Of a stretch of 6,821 nt of DNA, positions 1 through 6,201 are shown piece after piece. The stretch lies in NCBI GenBank assembly GCA_021845155.1, contig JAKBSB010000067.1, positions 1-6,821 on the forward strand, read 5' to 3'. The translations under genes and the position numbers were made by a program. The notes under the pieces were generated by a model. That model saw only the letters and a list, made by a program, of their open reading frames with translations. It had not been told where the DNA came from and did not search any database. Origin of the DNA: Thermoplasmata archaeon. GTDB taxonomy: Archaea; Thermoplasmatota; Thermoplasmata; Thermoplasmatales; Thermoplasmataceae. Every line of letters starts with the position of its first letter. Position 1 is the first letter of the stretch.

Positions 1-461
1 TTGAACCAAGAATGTTGCTTGTGCATTTCATAAGGGATGTGGCTGGACTTACCGGTACCCACGTGGGATGCGACACTTCAAATTGTGGGGCTTGTACTGT
101 GGTGCTTGATGGAAAAGCTGTCAAGTCCTGCACAGTTCTTGCAGTACAGTGCGACAATAAGCGAATAACCACCGTAGAGGGCCTTTCGAAGGATGGCAAA
201 CTTCACCCTATCCAGAAATCATTTGTGGATAAACACGGCCTTCAATGCGGATACTGCACATCGGGGATGATAATGACAAGTTTCTGGCTATTGCAGAGGA
301 ACAGGAATCCTTCCGAGAAACAGATAAGGGAAGCTCTTTCTGGAAACCTCTGCAGATGCACTGGTTACGAGAACATAGTGAAAGCTGTAAAGGAAGCAGC
401 AAGGAACATCATGTCGGAACAGAACAGGGATCTTGTGAAAGAGGAGGCCATAGAGGCATAG
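1..461 (+). CDS. Molybdenum hydroxylase small subunit, [2Fe-2S] protein (CoxS/CutS-like), 5' end cut by window
   Basis: This is the electron-transfer subunit of a xanthine oxidase-family molybdenum hydroxylase. It carries two [2Fe-2S] clusters that move electrons from the molybdenum site of the large subunit to FAD on a medium subunit. Counting from the ATG at position 12 as residue 1, the plant-ferredoxin-type cluster cysteines are C20, C25, C28 and C40 ([10 protein letters not shown], then SCTVL). The C-terminal helical-domain cluster uses C79, C82, C114 and C116 (QCGYCTSG and LCRCTGY). All eight cysteines are present. The ATG at 12 is not the real start: the frame is open to the left edge and reads E-P-R just before it, matching the usual 'EP..LL..FLR' stretch of the family, so roughly 20 N-terminal residues are missing. 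About 15 residues after the last domain form a charged tail. It is followed without a gap by the large-subunit gene. The family and role are clear; the exact substrate of the enzyme is not. Confidence 0.93.
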   Translation, partial: EPRMLLVHFIRDVAGLTGTHVGCDTSNCGACTVVLDGKAVKSCTVLAVQCDNKRITTVEGLSKDGKLHPIQKSFVDKHGLQCGYCTSGMIMTSFWLLQRNRNPSEKQIREALSGNLCRCTGYENIVKAVKEAARNIMSEQNRDLVKEEAIEA

Positions 462-465
462 GTGG
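460..465 (+). promoter_or_regulatory. Possible Shine-Dalgarno for the large subunit
   Basis: AGGTGG overlaps the small-subunit stop codon (TAG at 459-461) and lies five bases before the ATG at 471. It resembles the archaeal consensus GGAGGTGAT and is the main reason to prefer that ATG over the in-frame GTG at 462. A second purine-rich run, GAGGAGG at 441-447, is too far from either start to be ideal. Confidence 0.45.
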
Positions 466-470
466 TTTCC

Positions 471-2474
471 ATGAAGAGCGAAGAGAAATTTGTAAGAGGA
501 ATGGGGCAATTTGTTGACGATATAAAGTTCCCTGACATGCTCTATATGTCAGTTGTAAGAAGCGATTATGCAAGGGCAAGACTCCTCAAGGTCAAAGGAG
601 GAATAAATGCCAGGGTTTTCAATCACTCACTTGCAGCTGTTGGAGAAGGAGCAATGTCAGGTTTCGAAAAGGCTCAGCACATGGTCTTTGCATCTGGTTT
701 CGTGAACTACCTTGGTGAACCAATAGCTGCTGTTTATTCAGACGACCCGTATAAGTCTGAGGATCTTATTGATTCAGTGGAAGTTGATTACGAACCCCTG
801 AAACCTGTTATTGATCCGGAAAAGGCTCTGGCATCTGAACCAATTCACAGTGGTTTCAAAAGCAACATTATTTCAGAGAAGTGGATGGGAAAGGATTTTA
901 AAACGGATTCTCCAATTGTCCTGGAAGATTCCTTCAGAAACAACAGAATTGTGACCAATCCCATTGAACCCCGGGGAGTTATAGCAAACTACGACGGGAA
1001 AAGACTCACTCTCTGGATCGGAACCCAGTCCGTATTCAGTATCAGAGAGGGAATATGTGGGGCAATGGGTCTATCGCCGGAAAATGTCCACATAATACAG
1101 GCTGACACGGGAGGTGCCTTCGGTTCAAAGGGAGGTCTGTATCCTGAATATGTGATGGCATCATATATCGCAATGAAGGAAAAACGTCCTGTAAAATGGA
1201 TAGAGACGCGGCGGGAACACCTCATGGCAAGTCACCCCGGAAGAGGCGCACTGGCCAAAATGAAGCTCTTTGCCGACAGAACGGGAAAGATCACCGGCCT
1301 TAAGGGTGAAATTCTCGTGGATTCTGGGGCTTACGCTGGTGGAACCGGTGAGTTTTCTTCCAGATTTATAACCCACCAGATAACTGGCCAGTATAAGATA
1401 GAAAATGCTTATTTCAGGGCACTTTCAGTCTTTACAAACAAGGTTCCACAGGGTCCATACCGTGGAGCAGGAAGACCAGAAGCTGCATTCTTCACGGAAA
1501 GGATGGTTGACATGCTTGCGGACGAGCTTAAGATGGATCCCTTTGATGTGAGGCTTATTAACGCCACGGATAAGCCCTTTGTTTCCCCCATGGGGATGAA
1601 AATAGGGGCCTCAAAACCGTTCATGATCAGGGCAAGAAAGGAACTTGGATACGTACCTTTTGATGCCACAAAGGACACGGGCATTGCACTTTTTGTCCTC
1701 GTCCCCGCATCACAACCAGGTGAAAGCGCCAGAATAAAGTCTGAAGGGGGCAGGATTAGAGTATGGCTTGGCGGAAATGTTCATGGGCAGGGACATGAGG
1801 GATTTGTCAGGAGAATTGTGAACGAGGAGCTTGGTGTCAGGGAAGATCTGGTTGATCTTGAAATGGGAGACAGTGATGCACTTGAGGACGGAGTGGGTGC
1901 ATGGGGGAGCAGATCAGCCATGATGGGGGGTTCTGCGGTTACAGTAGCTGCACGTAAATTAAAGGAACAGGTCAGAAAAAAATTAGGATCTTATTCTGCG
2001 GCAAAACTTCTGGAGGGTTCATTTGATATTTATGAGTTCTTCAACTATAAGGATTCATACAACAGCTTTGGTTCCAACCTTGCAAAGGTATCTGTGGACT
2101 CATACGACAGGATTAAGGTCCTCGAGGACAGATCCTATTATGATCTTGGAAGGGTACTTAACAGGCAGATGGTAAGAGGTCAGATTGTTGGTGGCAACCT
2201 GCAGGGTATTGGCCAGACACTCAGTGAAAATATAGAATACGATGATGACGGACAGCTTCTGACAGGCTCAATTTCTGAGGCAGGTCTTCTGAATTCAGAG
2301 ATCACTACGAAATACACAGTGAAACTGGATGAAACACCCTCTGATCTCCCAAGCGGTGCCAAAGGACTGGGTGAGGCACCAACCATAGGAACACCTTCAG
2401 CGATTGCAAGAGCAGTGGAGGTTTACACAGGAAAGAGAATAAGAGAAACACCCATAAAGCTATCATTACACTAA
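471..2474 (+). CDS. Molybdenum hydroxylase large subunit (CoxL/CutL-like, aldehyde oxidase type)
   Basis: This is the molybdopterin-binding catalytic subunit of a xanthine oxidase-family enzyme, which hydroxylates an aldehyde or other carbon centre using water. Residues are numbered from the alternative GTG start at 462. The small N-terminal domain ends near residue 125 (LGEPIAAVY, then VEVDYEPL). The molybdopterin domain follows, with QADTGGAFGSK (213-223; Q213 matches the family's cofactor-contacting Gln), active-site loop GPYRGAGRPEA from 331, GQGHEG (442-447), GSRSAMMGGSA and C-terminal GAKGLGEAPTIG, whose E638 matches the catalytic Glu. The loop lacks the cysteine found in true CO dehydrogenase (AYRCSFR), so CO oxidation is unlikely. 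At about 670 residues it is shorter than the usual 700-800, with short linkers after the N-terminal strands, before GQGHEG and after the GSRS motif; no frameshift is seen. ATG 471 is chosen for the nearby Shine-Dalgarno-like site; GTG 462, directly abutting the upstream stop, is possible. Translational coupling with the small subunit is likely. Confidence 0.93.
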   Translation: MKSEEKFVRGMGQFVDDIKFPDMLYMSVVRSDYARARLLKVKGGINARVFNHSLAAVGEGAMSGFEKAQHMVFASGFVNYLGEPIAAVYSDDPYKSEDLIDSVEVDYEPLKPVIDPEKALASEPIHSGFKSNIISEKWMGKDFKTDSPIVLEDSFRNNRIVTNPIEPRGVIANYDGKRLTLWIGTQSVFSIREGICGAMGLSPENVHIIQADTGGAFGSKGGLYPEYVMASYIAMKEKRPVKWIETRREHLMASHPGRGALAKMKLFADRTGKITGLKGEILVDSGAYAGGTGEFSSRFITHQITGQYKIENAYFRALSVFTNKVPQGPYRGAGRPEAAFFTERMVDMLADELKMDPFDVRLINATDKPFVSPMGMKIGASKPFMIRARKELGYVPFDATKDTGIALFVLVPASQPGESARIKSEGGRIRVWLGGNVHGQGHEGFVRRIVNEELGVREDLVDLEMGDSDALEDGVGAWGSRSAMMGGSAVTVAARKLKEQVRKKLGSYSAAKLLEGSFDIYEFFNYKDSYNSFGSNLAKVSVDSYDRIKVLEDRSYYDLGRVLNRQMVRGQIVGGNLQGIGQTLSENIEYDDDGQLLTGSISEAGLLNSEITTKYTVKLDETPSDLPSGAKGLGEAPTIGTPSAIARAVEVYTGKRIRETPIKLSLH

Positions 2475-2484
2475 ACGCCATAAA

Positions 2485-2495
2485 TTTTTATTTTT
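2485..2495 (+). terminator. T-rich tract, probable terminator of the hydroxylase operon
   Basis: TTTTTATTTTT begins ten bases after the large-subunit stop codon. Archaeal transcription commonly ends at oligo-T tracts without a required hairpin, and the next gene seems to have its own TATA box just downstream. It could instead be plain A/T-rich upstream promoter sequence. Confidence 0.45.
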
Positions 2496-2506
2496 GGTTA
2501 AATTCA

Positions 2507-2514
2507 TTAATATA
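2507..2514 (+). promoter_or_regulatory. TATA-like box of the small membrane protein gene
   Basis: TTAATATA is centred about 25 bases before the ATG at 2536 and 22 before the ATG at 2533. With no Shine-Dalgarno between box and start, this fits a leaderless or nearly leaderless archaeal transcript. The preceding AAATTC could serve as part of a TFB-recognition element. Confidence 0.5.
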
Positions 2515-2532
2515 TGAAGATGTAATCTTTTG

Positions 2533-2763
2533 ATGATGTCCATAATAAGTGATGCAGCTGTAAACAAGATAATAAGGCTCGTCATAGGGTTGGCTTTCCT
2601 TGTGGTGGGTGTTGAGTTATTCTCAACCGGGGCTGTCGGTCTTGGAATCCCCGGGGAACTGGTCGTATCAGTAATGCTGTTCATCGTGGGTGCGGTATTC
2701 CTGTACATAGGCGTAAGGATGCTAATTAGAATCGCCAGGGATCTTGGTGGCGACTTCTGGTAG
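2533..2763 (+). CDS. Small protein with two predicted membrane segments, unknown function
   Basis: I do not recognise a family. The protein is 76 residues long (75 if the second of two adjacent ATG codons is used). Two hydrophobic stretches are visible: about residues 15-32 (IRLVIGLAFLVVGVELF) and about 43-63 (LVVSVMLFIVGAVFLYIGV). They are separated by a short Gly-rich loop with a single acidic residue. Basic residues lie before the first segment and after the second (RMLIRIAR), so by the positive-inside rule both ends should face the cytoplasm. There is no signal peptidase site, cysteine or metal motif. It sits between the hydroxylase operon and hemA with its own TATA-like box, so co-transcription with the hydroxylase is not indicated. 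The compact hydrophobic pattern, the clean ATG and the promoter support a real gene rather than a chance reading frame. Confidence 0.7.
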   Translation: MMSIISDAAVNKIIRLVIGLAFLVVGVELFSTGAVGLGIPGELVVSVMLFIVGAVFLYIGVRMLIRIARDLGGDFW

Positions 2764-2792
2764 TCTCAGATTTCCATAAGAGATGCAAAACG

Positions 2793-2800
2793 GAATATAC
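2793..2800 (+). promoter_or_regulatory. Weak TATA-like box upstream of hemA
   Basis: GAATATAC is the best TATA-like match in the 67-base gap before hemA. It would place the transcription start around 2822, giving a leader of about ten bases to the GTG at 2831. TTAAGTGTTA at 2811-2820 is a poorer alternative that would suit a leaderless start at the GTG at 2840. Confidence 0.3.
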
Positions 2801-2830
2801 GGGATTACCATTAAGTGTTAACACAAGAGA

Positions 2831-4060
2831 GTGGCTTCAGTGGCACAGTTCACAGTAATATCATGGAATTATAGGGATACCCCGGGTGACCTGGACCAGA
2901 AGATATCGCTTGGCTACGGATACTGGGAAGATTCGCTTAAGGCAATGGGTATTAAAAAATACATAATTCTTGTAACATGCAATAGGGTGGAGCTTTACTT
3001 CTCCGGTGATCCTACCAACCATGAACCGTTCACAGGTGGTGTCGTTAAGACCGGAGAAGATGCGATCAGGCATCTATTCAGGGTTGCCAGTGGACTGGAA
3101 TCCATGTCTGTGGGTGAAAACGACATATTAAGGCAGATAAAATCAACTTACGATATTGCCCTCGTAAAAAAACATGTCAGCAAGCCAATCTCAACCATAT
3201 TCAGGAAAGCGTTGAGCATAGGGAAAAGGGTGAGGCAGGAGACCTCCATTTCAAAGGGGAAGACATCAATCCCATCCATTGCCATAGACGTTCTGAAATC
3301 AAAATTTGGTATAGAGGGAAGAAAAATACTAATAGTTGGTACCGGAAAAATGGCAGTTTCTCTGGGTAAATATCTGCTGAAGGAAAACCCGGAATCCATA
3401 ACTTTATGTGGAAGAAGCCCTGAGAAAGCGTCCATGGCAGCGAGTATACTGAACAGTTACTTCTCCCCTATCTCTGCACTGAAGACTGAGATCAGGAAAA
3501 ACAACATAGTGCTCACAGCAACAAAGTCACCTGAAATTCTCATAACACGTGACGATATTATTTCATCCGGAACCCCTAAATTTTATGTCGATATTTCAAA
3601 ACCGGACAACATCGAAAGCCTGGATGAAAACATTGACGGCGTAGATGTACTGAATATCAGCAGCCTGGAAACAGTACTGGAAAGAAACAGAACCATGAAG
3701 AGGAAGGAAATTCTGGCCGCGGACGACATAGTGGAAGCTGAGATAGAAAGAACAATGAGAAAACTGAAAGAGATAGAATATGATGACCTTATTTCACATA
3801 TGTACCGCTATTCGTGCCTGAAACAGAAAGAAGAAGCTGAGGAATTCAAGAGGGAGATCGGTAAGGGAACAGATCTTGACACCGCAATTGCTGCCATGGC
3901 CAATTCACTTTCCAAGAAGGTACTCTCTCCATATACCGCAGCGTTTAAAAAAATGATTGAAACATCAGATTCCAGGGAACTCAACAGGTTTCTGAACGAA
4001 CTAAAAAACGCCATTCACAGTGAGGGTATTGGAGATCTTGACGATATAATCAACGTCTGA
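2831..4060 (+). CDS. hemA: Glutamyl-tRNA reductase
   Basis: This enzyme uses NADPH to reduce the glutamate carried on tRNA(Glu) to glutamate-1-semialdehyde, the first committed step of the C5 route to 5-aminolevulinate, heme and siroheme. At 409 residues it is of normal length. The N-terminal catalytic domain holds VTCNRVELY with the active-site Cys at residue 50, and GLESMSVGENDILRQIK (88-104), the family's GLDS..xGE..ILxQ block. The Rossmann domain begins near 165 with ILIVGTGKMA (G170, G172, M174). DISKPDNIE and the VDVLNISSLE stretch follow, matching the DLAVPRDI and YDIDDL regions of the family. A basic/acidic helix and the C-terminal dimerisation helices (SLSKKVLSPYTAAFKKM) complete it. 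The start is uncertain: GTG 2831 is the first start codon after an in-frame stop at 2819, and GTG 2840 would remove three residues; neither has a good Shine-Dalgarno. It runs tail to tail into hemL, its pathway partner, on the other strand. Confidence 0.96.
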   Translation: MASVAQFTVISWNYRDTPGDLDQKISLGYGYWEDSLKAMGIKKYIILVTCNRVELYFSGDPTNHEPFTGGVVKTGEDAIRHLFRVASGLESMSVGENDILRQIKSTYDIALVKKHVSKPISTIFRKALSIGKRVRQETSISKGKTSIPSIAIDVLKSKFGIEGRKILIVGTGKMAVSLGKYLLKENPESITLCGRSPEKASMAASILNSYFSPISALKTEIRKNNIVLTATKSPEILITRDDIISSGTPKFYVDISKPDNIESLDENIDGVDVLNISSLETVLERNRTMKRKEILAADDIVEAEIERTMRKLKEIEYDDLISHMYRYSCLKQKEEAEEFKREIGKGTDLDTAIAAMANSLSKKVLSPYTAAFKKMIETSDSRELNRFLNELKNAIHSEGIGDLDDIINV

Positions 4061-4067
4061 TCATTAT

Positions 4068-5336
4068 TCACATGTTACTGGAATCTTTCAGTGCACCGGA
4101 TGTTTTAATTGCGGCGTCTTCAAGGTCCTCACTGGTATGGGCAAAACTTACAAAATTTGTTTCGAACTGTCCCGGTGCCATATAGATTCCTCTTTTCAGC
4201 AGCATCCGAAACATTCTCATGAATCTGCTGGAATCAGCCTTCATGACATCCTGGTAACTTCCTGCATTTTCAATACCGAGGAATAACTGGAACATTGAAC
4301 CGTACCTGCTTATGACAATTCTTTCGTTTTCACCCATATTTTCCCTGAGCGTCCTTTCGAACGTGGCAGTTTTTGATTCAAGGTCGGAATAATCAAGATC
4401 ATGAAGTTTGTTAAGTGCGGCAATCCCCGCTGCCATTGTAACATAGTTTCCGGAAAACGTTCCGGATTCGTAGACGGGTCCAAGGGGAGATATGCTGTCC
4501 ATTATGTCAGATCTACCACCAAAGAGACCTATGGGGAACCCCCCTCCTATTATCTTCCCCAGTGTTGTGATGTCCGGTTTTATACCCACTATGTCCTGGT
4601 ATCCGCTGAACCCGAACCTGAATCCAGTTATTACCTCATCAAAAATGAGCAGTGAACCGTGTTTCTCTGTTATCTCCCTCAGAAATTCTAGAAAATTGTT
4701 CTCCGGCTTAATAACCCCGGCATTCCCCATTATGGGTTCGGTTATTACTGCCGCTATATCCTTCCCGAATTTCCTGAATATTTCTTCAATGGTACTGGGA
4801 GAGTTGTACTGCCCTACAAGCACAGTTTTTGATACTTCTGGTGGAACACCCCTGGACGATGGTATGCCAAAGGTAAGTGTACCGCTCCCGGACTTTATTA
4901 ACGAATAATCATGCGCACCATGGAAACCACCCTCCATCTTGAGAATTATATTTCTTCCGGTGTAACCCCTGGCCAGCCTCATTGCATGCATTGTTGCTTC
5001 TGTTCCGCTGTTTGTGAATCTCATCTTCTCAATTGACGGTACAGCCCGGTTGATCATGCTTCCCAGCGTGATCTCATTCTCCGTGGGAGTACCTAATGAT
5101 GTTGCATTCTCGACAGCTGATTTAACAGAACTTACAACATCAGGATGGCTGTGCCCAAGTATAAGTGGTCCGAAAGCCAGGCAGAAATCAGTGTAACCCA
5201 TCCCATCCACGTCAAATATTTTCGAACCTTTTCCCATCTTCATGAAAATTGGATAGGGATCATAATACCTCACCGGTGAGTTTACTCCTCCGGGAAAAAG
5301 CCTGGATGATTTACTGAAAAGTTCCTTGGAAATCAT
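4068..5336 (-). CDS. hemL: Glutamate-1-semialdehyde 2,1-aminomutase (aminotransferase)
   Basis: This PLP enzyme converts glutamate-1-semialdehyde, the HemA product, to 5-aminolevulinate in the cytoplasm. It is a class III aminotransferase of 422 residues, the usual length. Visible motifs are the HemL-typical N terminus [11 protein letters not shown] (13-23), the phosphate-binding [20 protein letters not shown] region (109-128), GGFHGAHD, the PLP-ring Asp in FDEVITGFR (D233), [10 protein letters not shown] with the Schiff-base lysine K261, and [14 protein letters not shown] (291-304), which carries Y where P is common. The N-terminal signature and the GKIIGGG block separate it from other class III aminotransferases. 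The ATG at 5336 gives the standard N terminus; no useful Shine-Dalgarno precedes it, only GGTG one base away. The phosphoesterase gene ends 28 bases upstream on the same strand, so it may be read through from there, from its own weak promoter, or both. Confidence 0.96.
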   Translation of the reverse strand: MISKELFSKSSRLFPGGVNSPVRYYDPYPIFMKMGKGSKIFDVDGMGYTDFCLAFGPLILGHSHPDVVSSVKSAVENATSLGTPTENEITLGSMINRAVPSIEKMRFTNSGTEATMHAMRLARGYTGRNIILKMEGGFHGAHDYSLIKSGSGTLTFGIPSSRGVPPEVSKTVLVGQYNSPSTIEEIFRKFGKDIAAVITEPIMGNAGVIKPENNFLEFLREITEKHGSLLIFDEVITGFRFGFSGYQDIVGIKPDITTLGKIIGGGFPIGLFGGRSDIMDSISPLGPVYESGTFSGNYVTMAAGIAALNKLHDLDYSDLESKTATFERTLRENMGENERIVISRYGSMFQLFLGIENAGSYQDVMKADSSRFMRMFRMLLKRGIYMAPGQFETNFVSFAHTSEDLEDAAIKTSGALKDSSNM

Positions 5337-5355
5337 ACACCATGATTGTCAATTG

Positions 5356-5363
5356 GATATTGA
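5356..5363 (-). promoter_or_regulatory. Possible TATA-like box of hemL
   Basis: On the minus strand TTCAATAT is centred about 23 bases before the hemL ATG, preceded by the A-rich GAAAATAG that could serve as a TFB-recognition element. It lies next to the stop codon of the phosphoesterase gene. The match is weak, but the absence of a Shine-Dalgarno ahead of hemL makes a leaderless start from here plausible. Confidence 0.3.
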
Positions 5364-5364
5364 A

Positions 5365-6117
5365 CTATTTTCTTTTGAAACTCTTTTTAGTGTCGGTTTT
5401 TATATCCCCTATAAAGCCAAAGTCCACGAGGCCGAATTCGTCGGTTATTCCATACACCCTGAATCGGTCTGGGTTGGTGGTCTTCAATGCAGGTGTGAAA
5501 TGATCCTCGCTCAGGAGTGATTGGGCAACATCTGTTCCGGAAGAGAAGAAGCTCATTGCGGGTGTGATGATCACATCTGATTCACTGTTGTAGATAAATG
5601 CAGGTATCTTGAACACACCACCTAACTGGTCCCTGAGCACAAGTGACGGATGCTCATGTCCAAGAATCGTGATCTTTTTCAGGCCCCTGTCCCTGTCCCC
5701 ATGATAAATATAGTATCTGTCGGTTTCAATGACTTCAGGAAGATCAAGGTTTCGCCTGTTCAGTATTGTCATGAGAAAATTATCATGATTTCCCCTTACG
5801 AATCTGAGCTTCAGATGATCAGAATATCTGTCGATAAAATGAATTATATCTGTCCATTCCTGGGAGAGATTCCTTGAAAATTCCTGCTTGAAATCACCAT
5901 TAATAATTACAGTTTCTGGATCATACCTTTCCACCATACTGTCAATGAGCCCCTCGACATGGTTGAGCTGAAAACGAGGAAGAAAGAGACCGTGAAGATT
6001 CATCTCTTCTTCGAAGCCGAGATGGAGATCTGAAACCACAACAGCGGAAATATCTCTCAGGTAGACACAGTAAAGGTCTGAAATGAAGACATCCTTCGTA
6101 ATCTGTATATCCTGCAA
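5365..6117 (-). CDS. Archaeal ICC-like metallophosphoesterase (SbcD/Mre11-related, COG1407 type)
   Basis: This is a calcineurin-like, probably two-metal phosphoesterase; such enzymes cleave phosphomono- or diesters, and the substrate of this archaeal group is not established to my knowledge. The 250-residue protein shows the motif series in order: SDLHLG (D30, H32), INGDFK (D75), VRGNHDN (N110, H111, D112), YHGD (H139) and GHEHP (H154, H156). These are the expected metal ligands, so it should be active. It lacks the capping and coiled-coil parts of true Mre11/SbcD, so DNA-end processing should not be assumed. No signal peptide or membrane segment is seen. The start is a TTG: the next in-frame Met (residue 39) lies after the first metal motif, and no ATG or GTG occurs between the upstream in-frame stop near 6163 and this TTG. 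A TATA-like box sits about 25 bases upstream. The C terminus is basic (KKSFKRK). It may share a transcript with hemL. Confidence 0.88.
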   Translation of the reverse strand: MQDIQITKDVFISDLYCVYLRDISAVVVSDLHLGFEEEMNLHGLFLPRFQLNHVEGLIDSMVERYDPETVIINGDFKQEFSRNLSQEWTDIIHFIDRYSDHLKLRFVRGNHDNFLMTILNRRNLDLPEVIETDRYYIYHGDRDRGLKKITILGHEHPSLVLRDQLGGVFKIPAFIYNSESDVIITPAMSFFSSGTDVAQSLLSEDHFTPALKTTNPDRFRVYGITDEFGLVDFGFIGDIKTDTKKSFKRK

Positions 6118-6138
6118 CTTATTTTGAATGCTTTCCAG

Positions 6139-6146
6139 TAAATTAA
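6139..6146 (-). promoter_or_regulatory. TATA-like box of the phosphoesterase gene
   Basis: On the minus strand TTAATTTA is centred about 25 bases before the TTG start at 6117, with a purine-rich AAAAGGC just upstream. No Shine-Dalgarno lies next to the start, so the mRNA is predicted to be leaderless or to begin a base or two before the TTG. Confidence 0.5.
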
Positions 6147-6166
6147 GCCTTTTGAGGCATGATCAT
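6147..6166 (+). promoter_or_regulatory. Small palindromes between divergent promoters, possible operator
   Basis: GCCT-TTTG-AGGC (6147-6158) is directly followed by the perfect 8-base palindrome ATGATCAT (6159-6166). Both lie in the 24 bases between two outward-facing TATA-like boxes, where a regulator could affect both genes. The repeats are short and could be chance. Confidence 0.2.
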
Positions 6167-6170
6167 AAAA

Positions 6171-6178
6171 GTAAAATA
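6171..6178 (+). promoter_or_regulatory. TATA-like box of the epimerase gene
   Basis: GTAAAATA is centred about 27 bases before the ATG at 6202, inside the A-rich run CATAAAAGTAAAATAC. There is no Shine-Dalgarno between it and the start, which fits a leaderless transcript beginning at or next to the ATG. Confidence 0.45.
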
Positions 6179-6201
6179 CGATTCGCGCCTTGTTCGTGTG
6201 T

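Noticed and set aside
12..14. ATG as the start of the small-subunit gene
   Set aside because: The frame is open to the left edge and the codons before it (E-P-R) match the conserved family sequence, so this Met is internal and the gene is cut by the window.
989..1684. Minus-strand reading frames inside the large-subunit gene
   Set aside because: They overlap conserved molybdopterin-domain motifs on the + strand and have no recognisable content.
2783..2821. ATG at 2783 in the hemA frame as an upstream start for hemA
   Set aside because: An in-frame TAA at 2819-2821 ends that frame before the hemA coding region.
4401..4908. Two overlapping + strand reading frames (84 and 138 residues) inside hemL
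   Set aside because: They lie antisense to a full-length, motif-complete hemL and show no domain, promoter or ribosome site; they are shadows of its codon pattern.
5365..6117. Annotation as a true Mre11/SbcD DNA repair nuclease
   Set aside because: At 250 residues it has only the phosphoesterase core, with no capping domain, and no Rad50/SbcC gene is adjacent.
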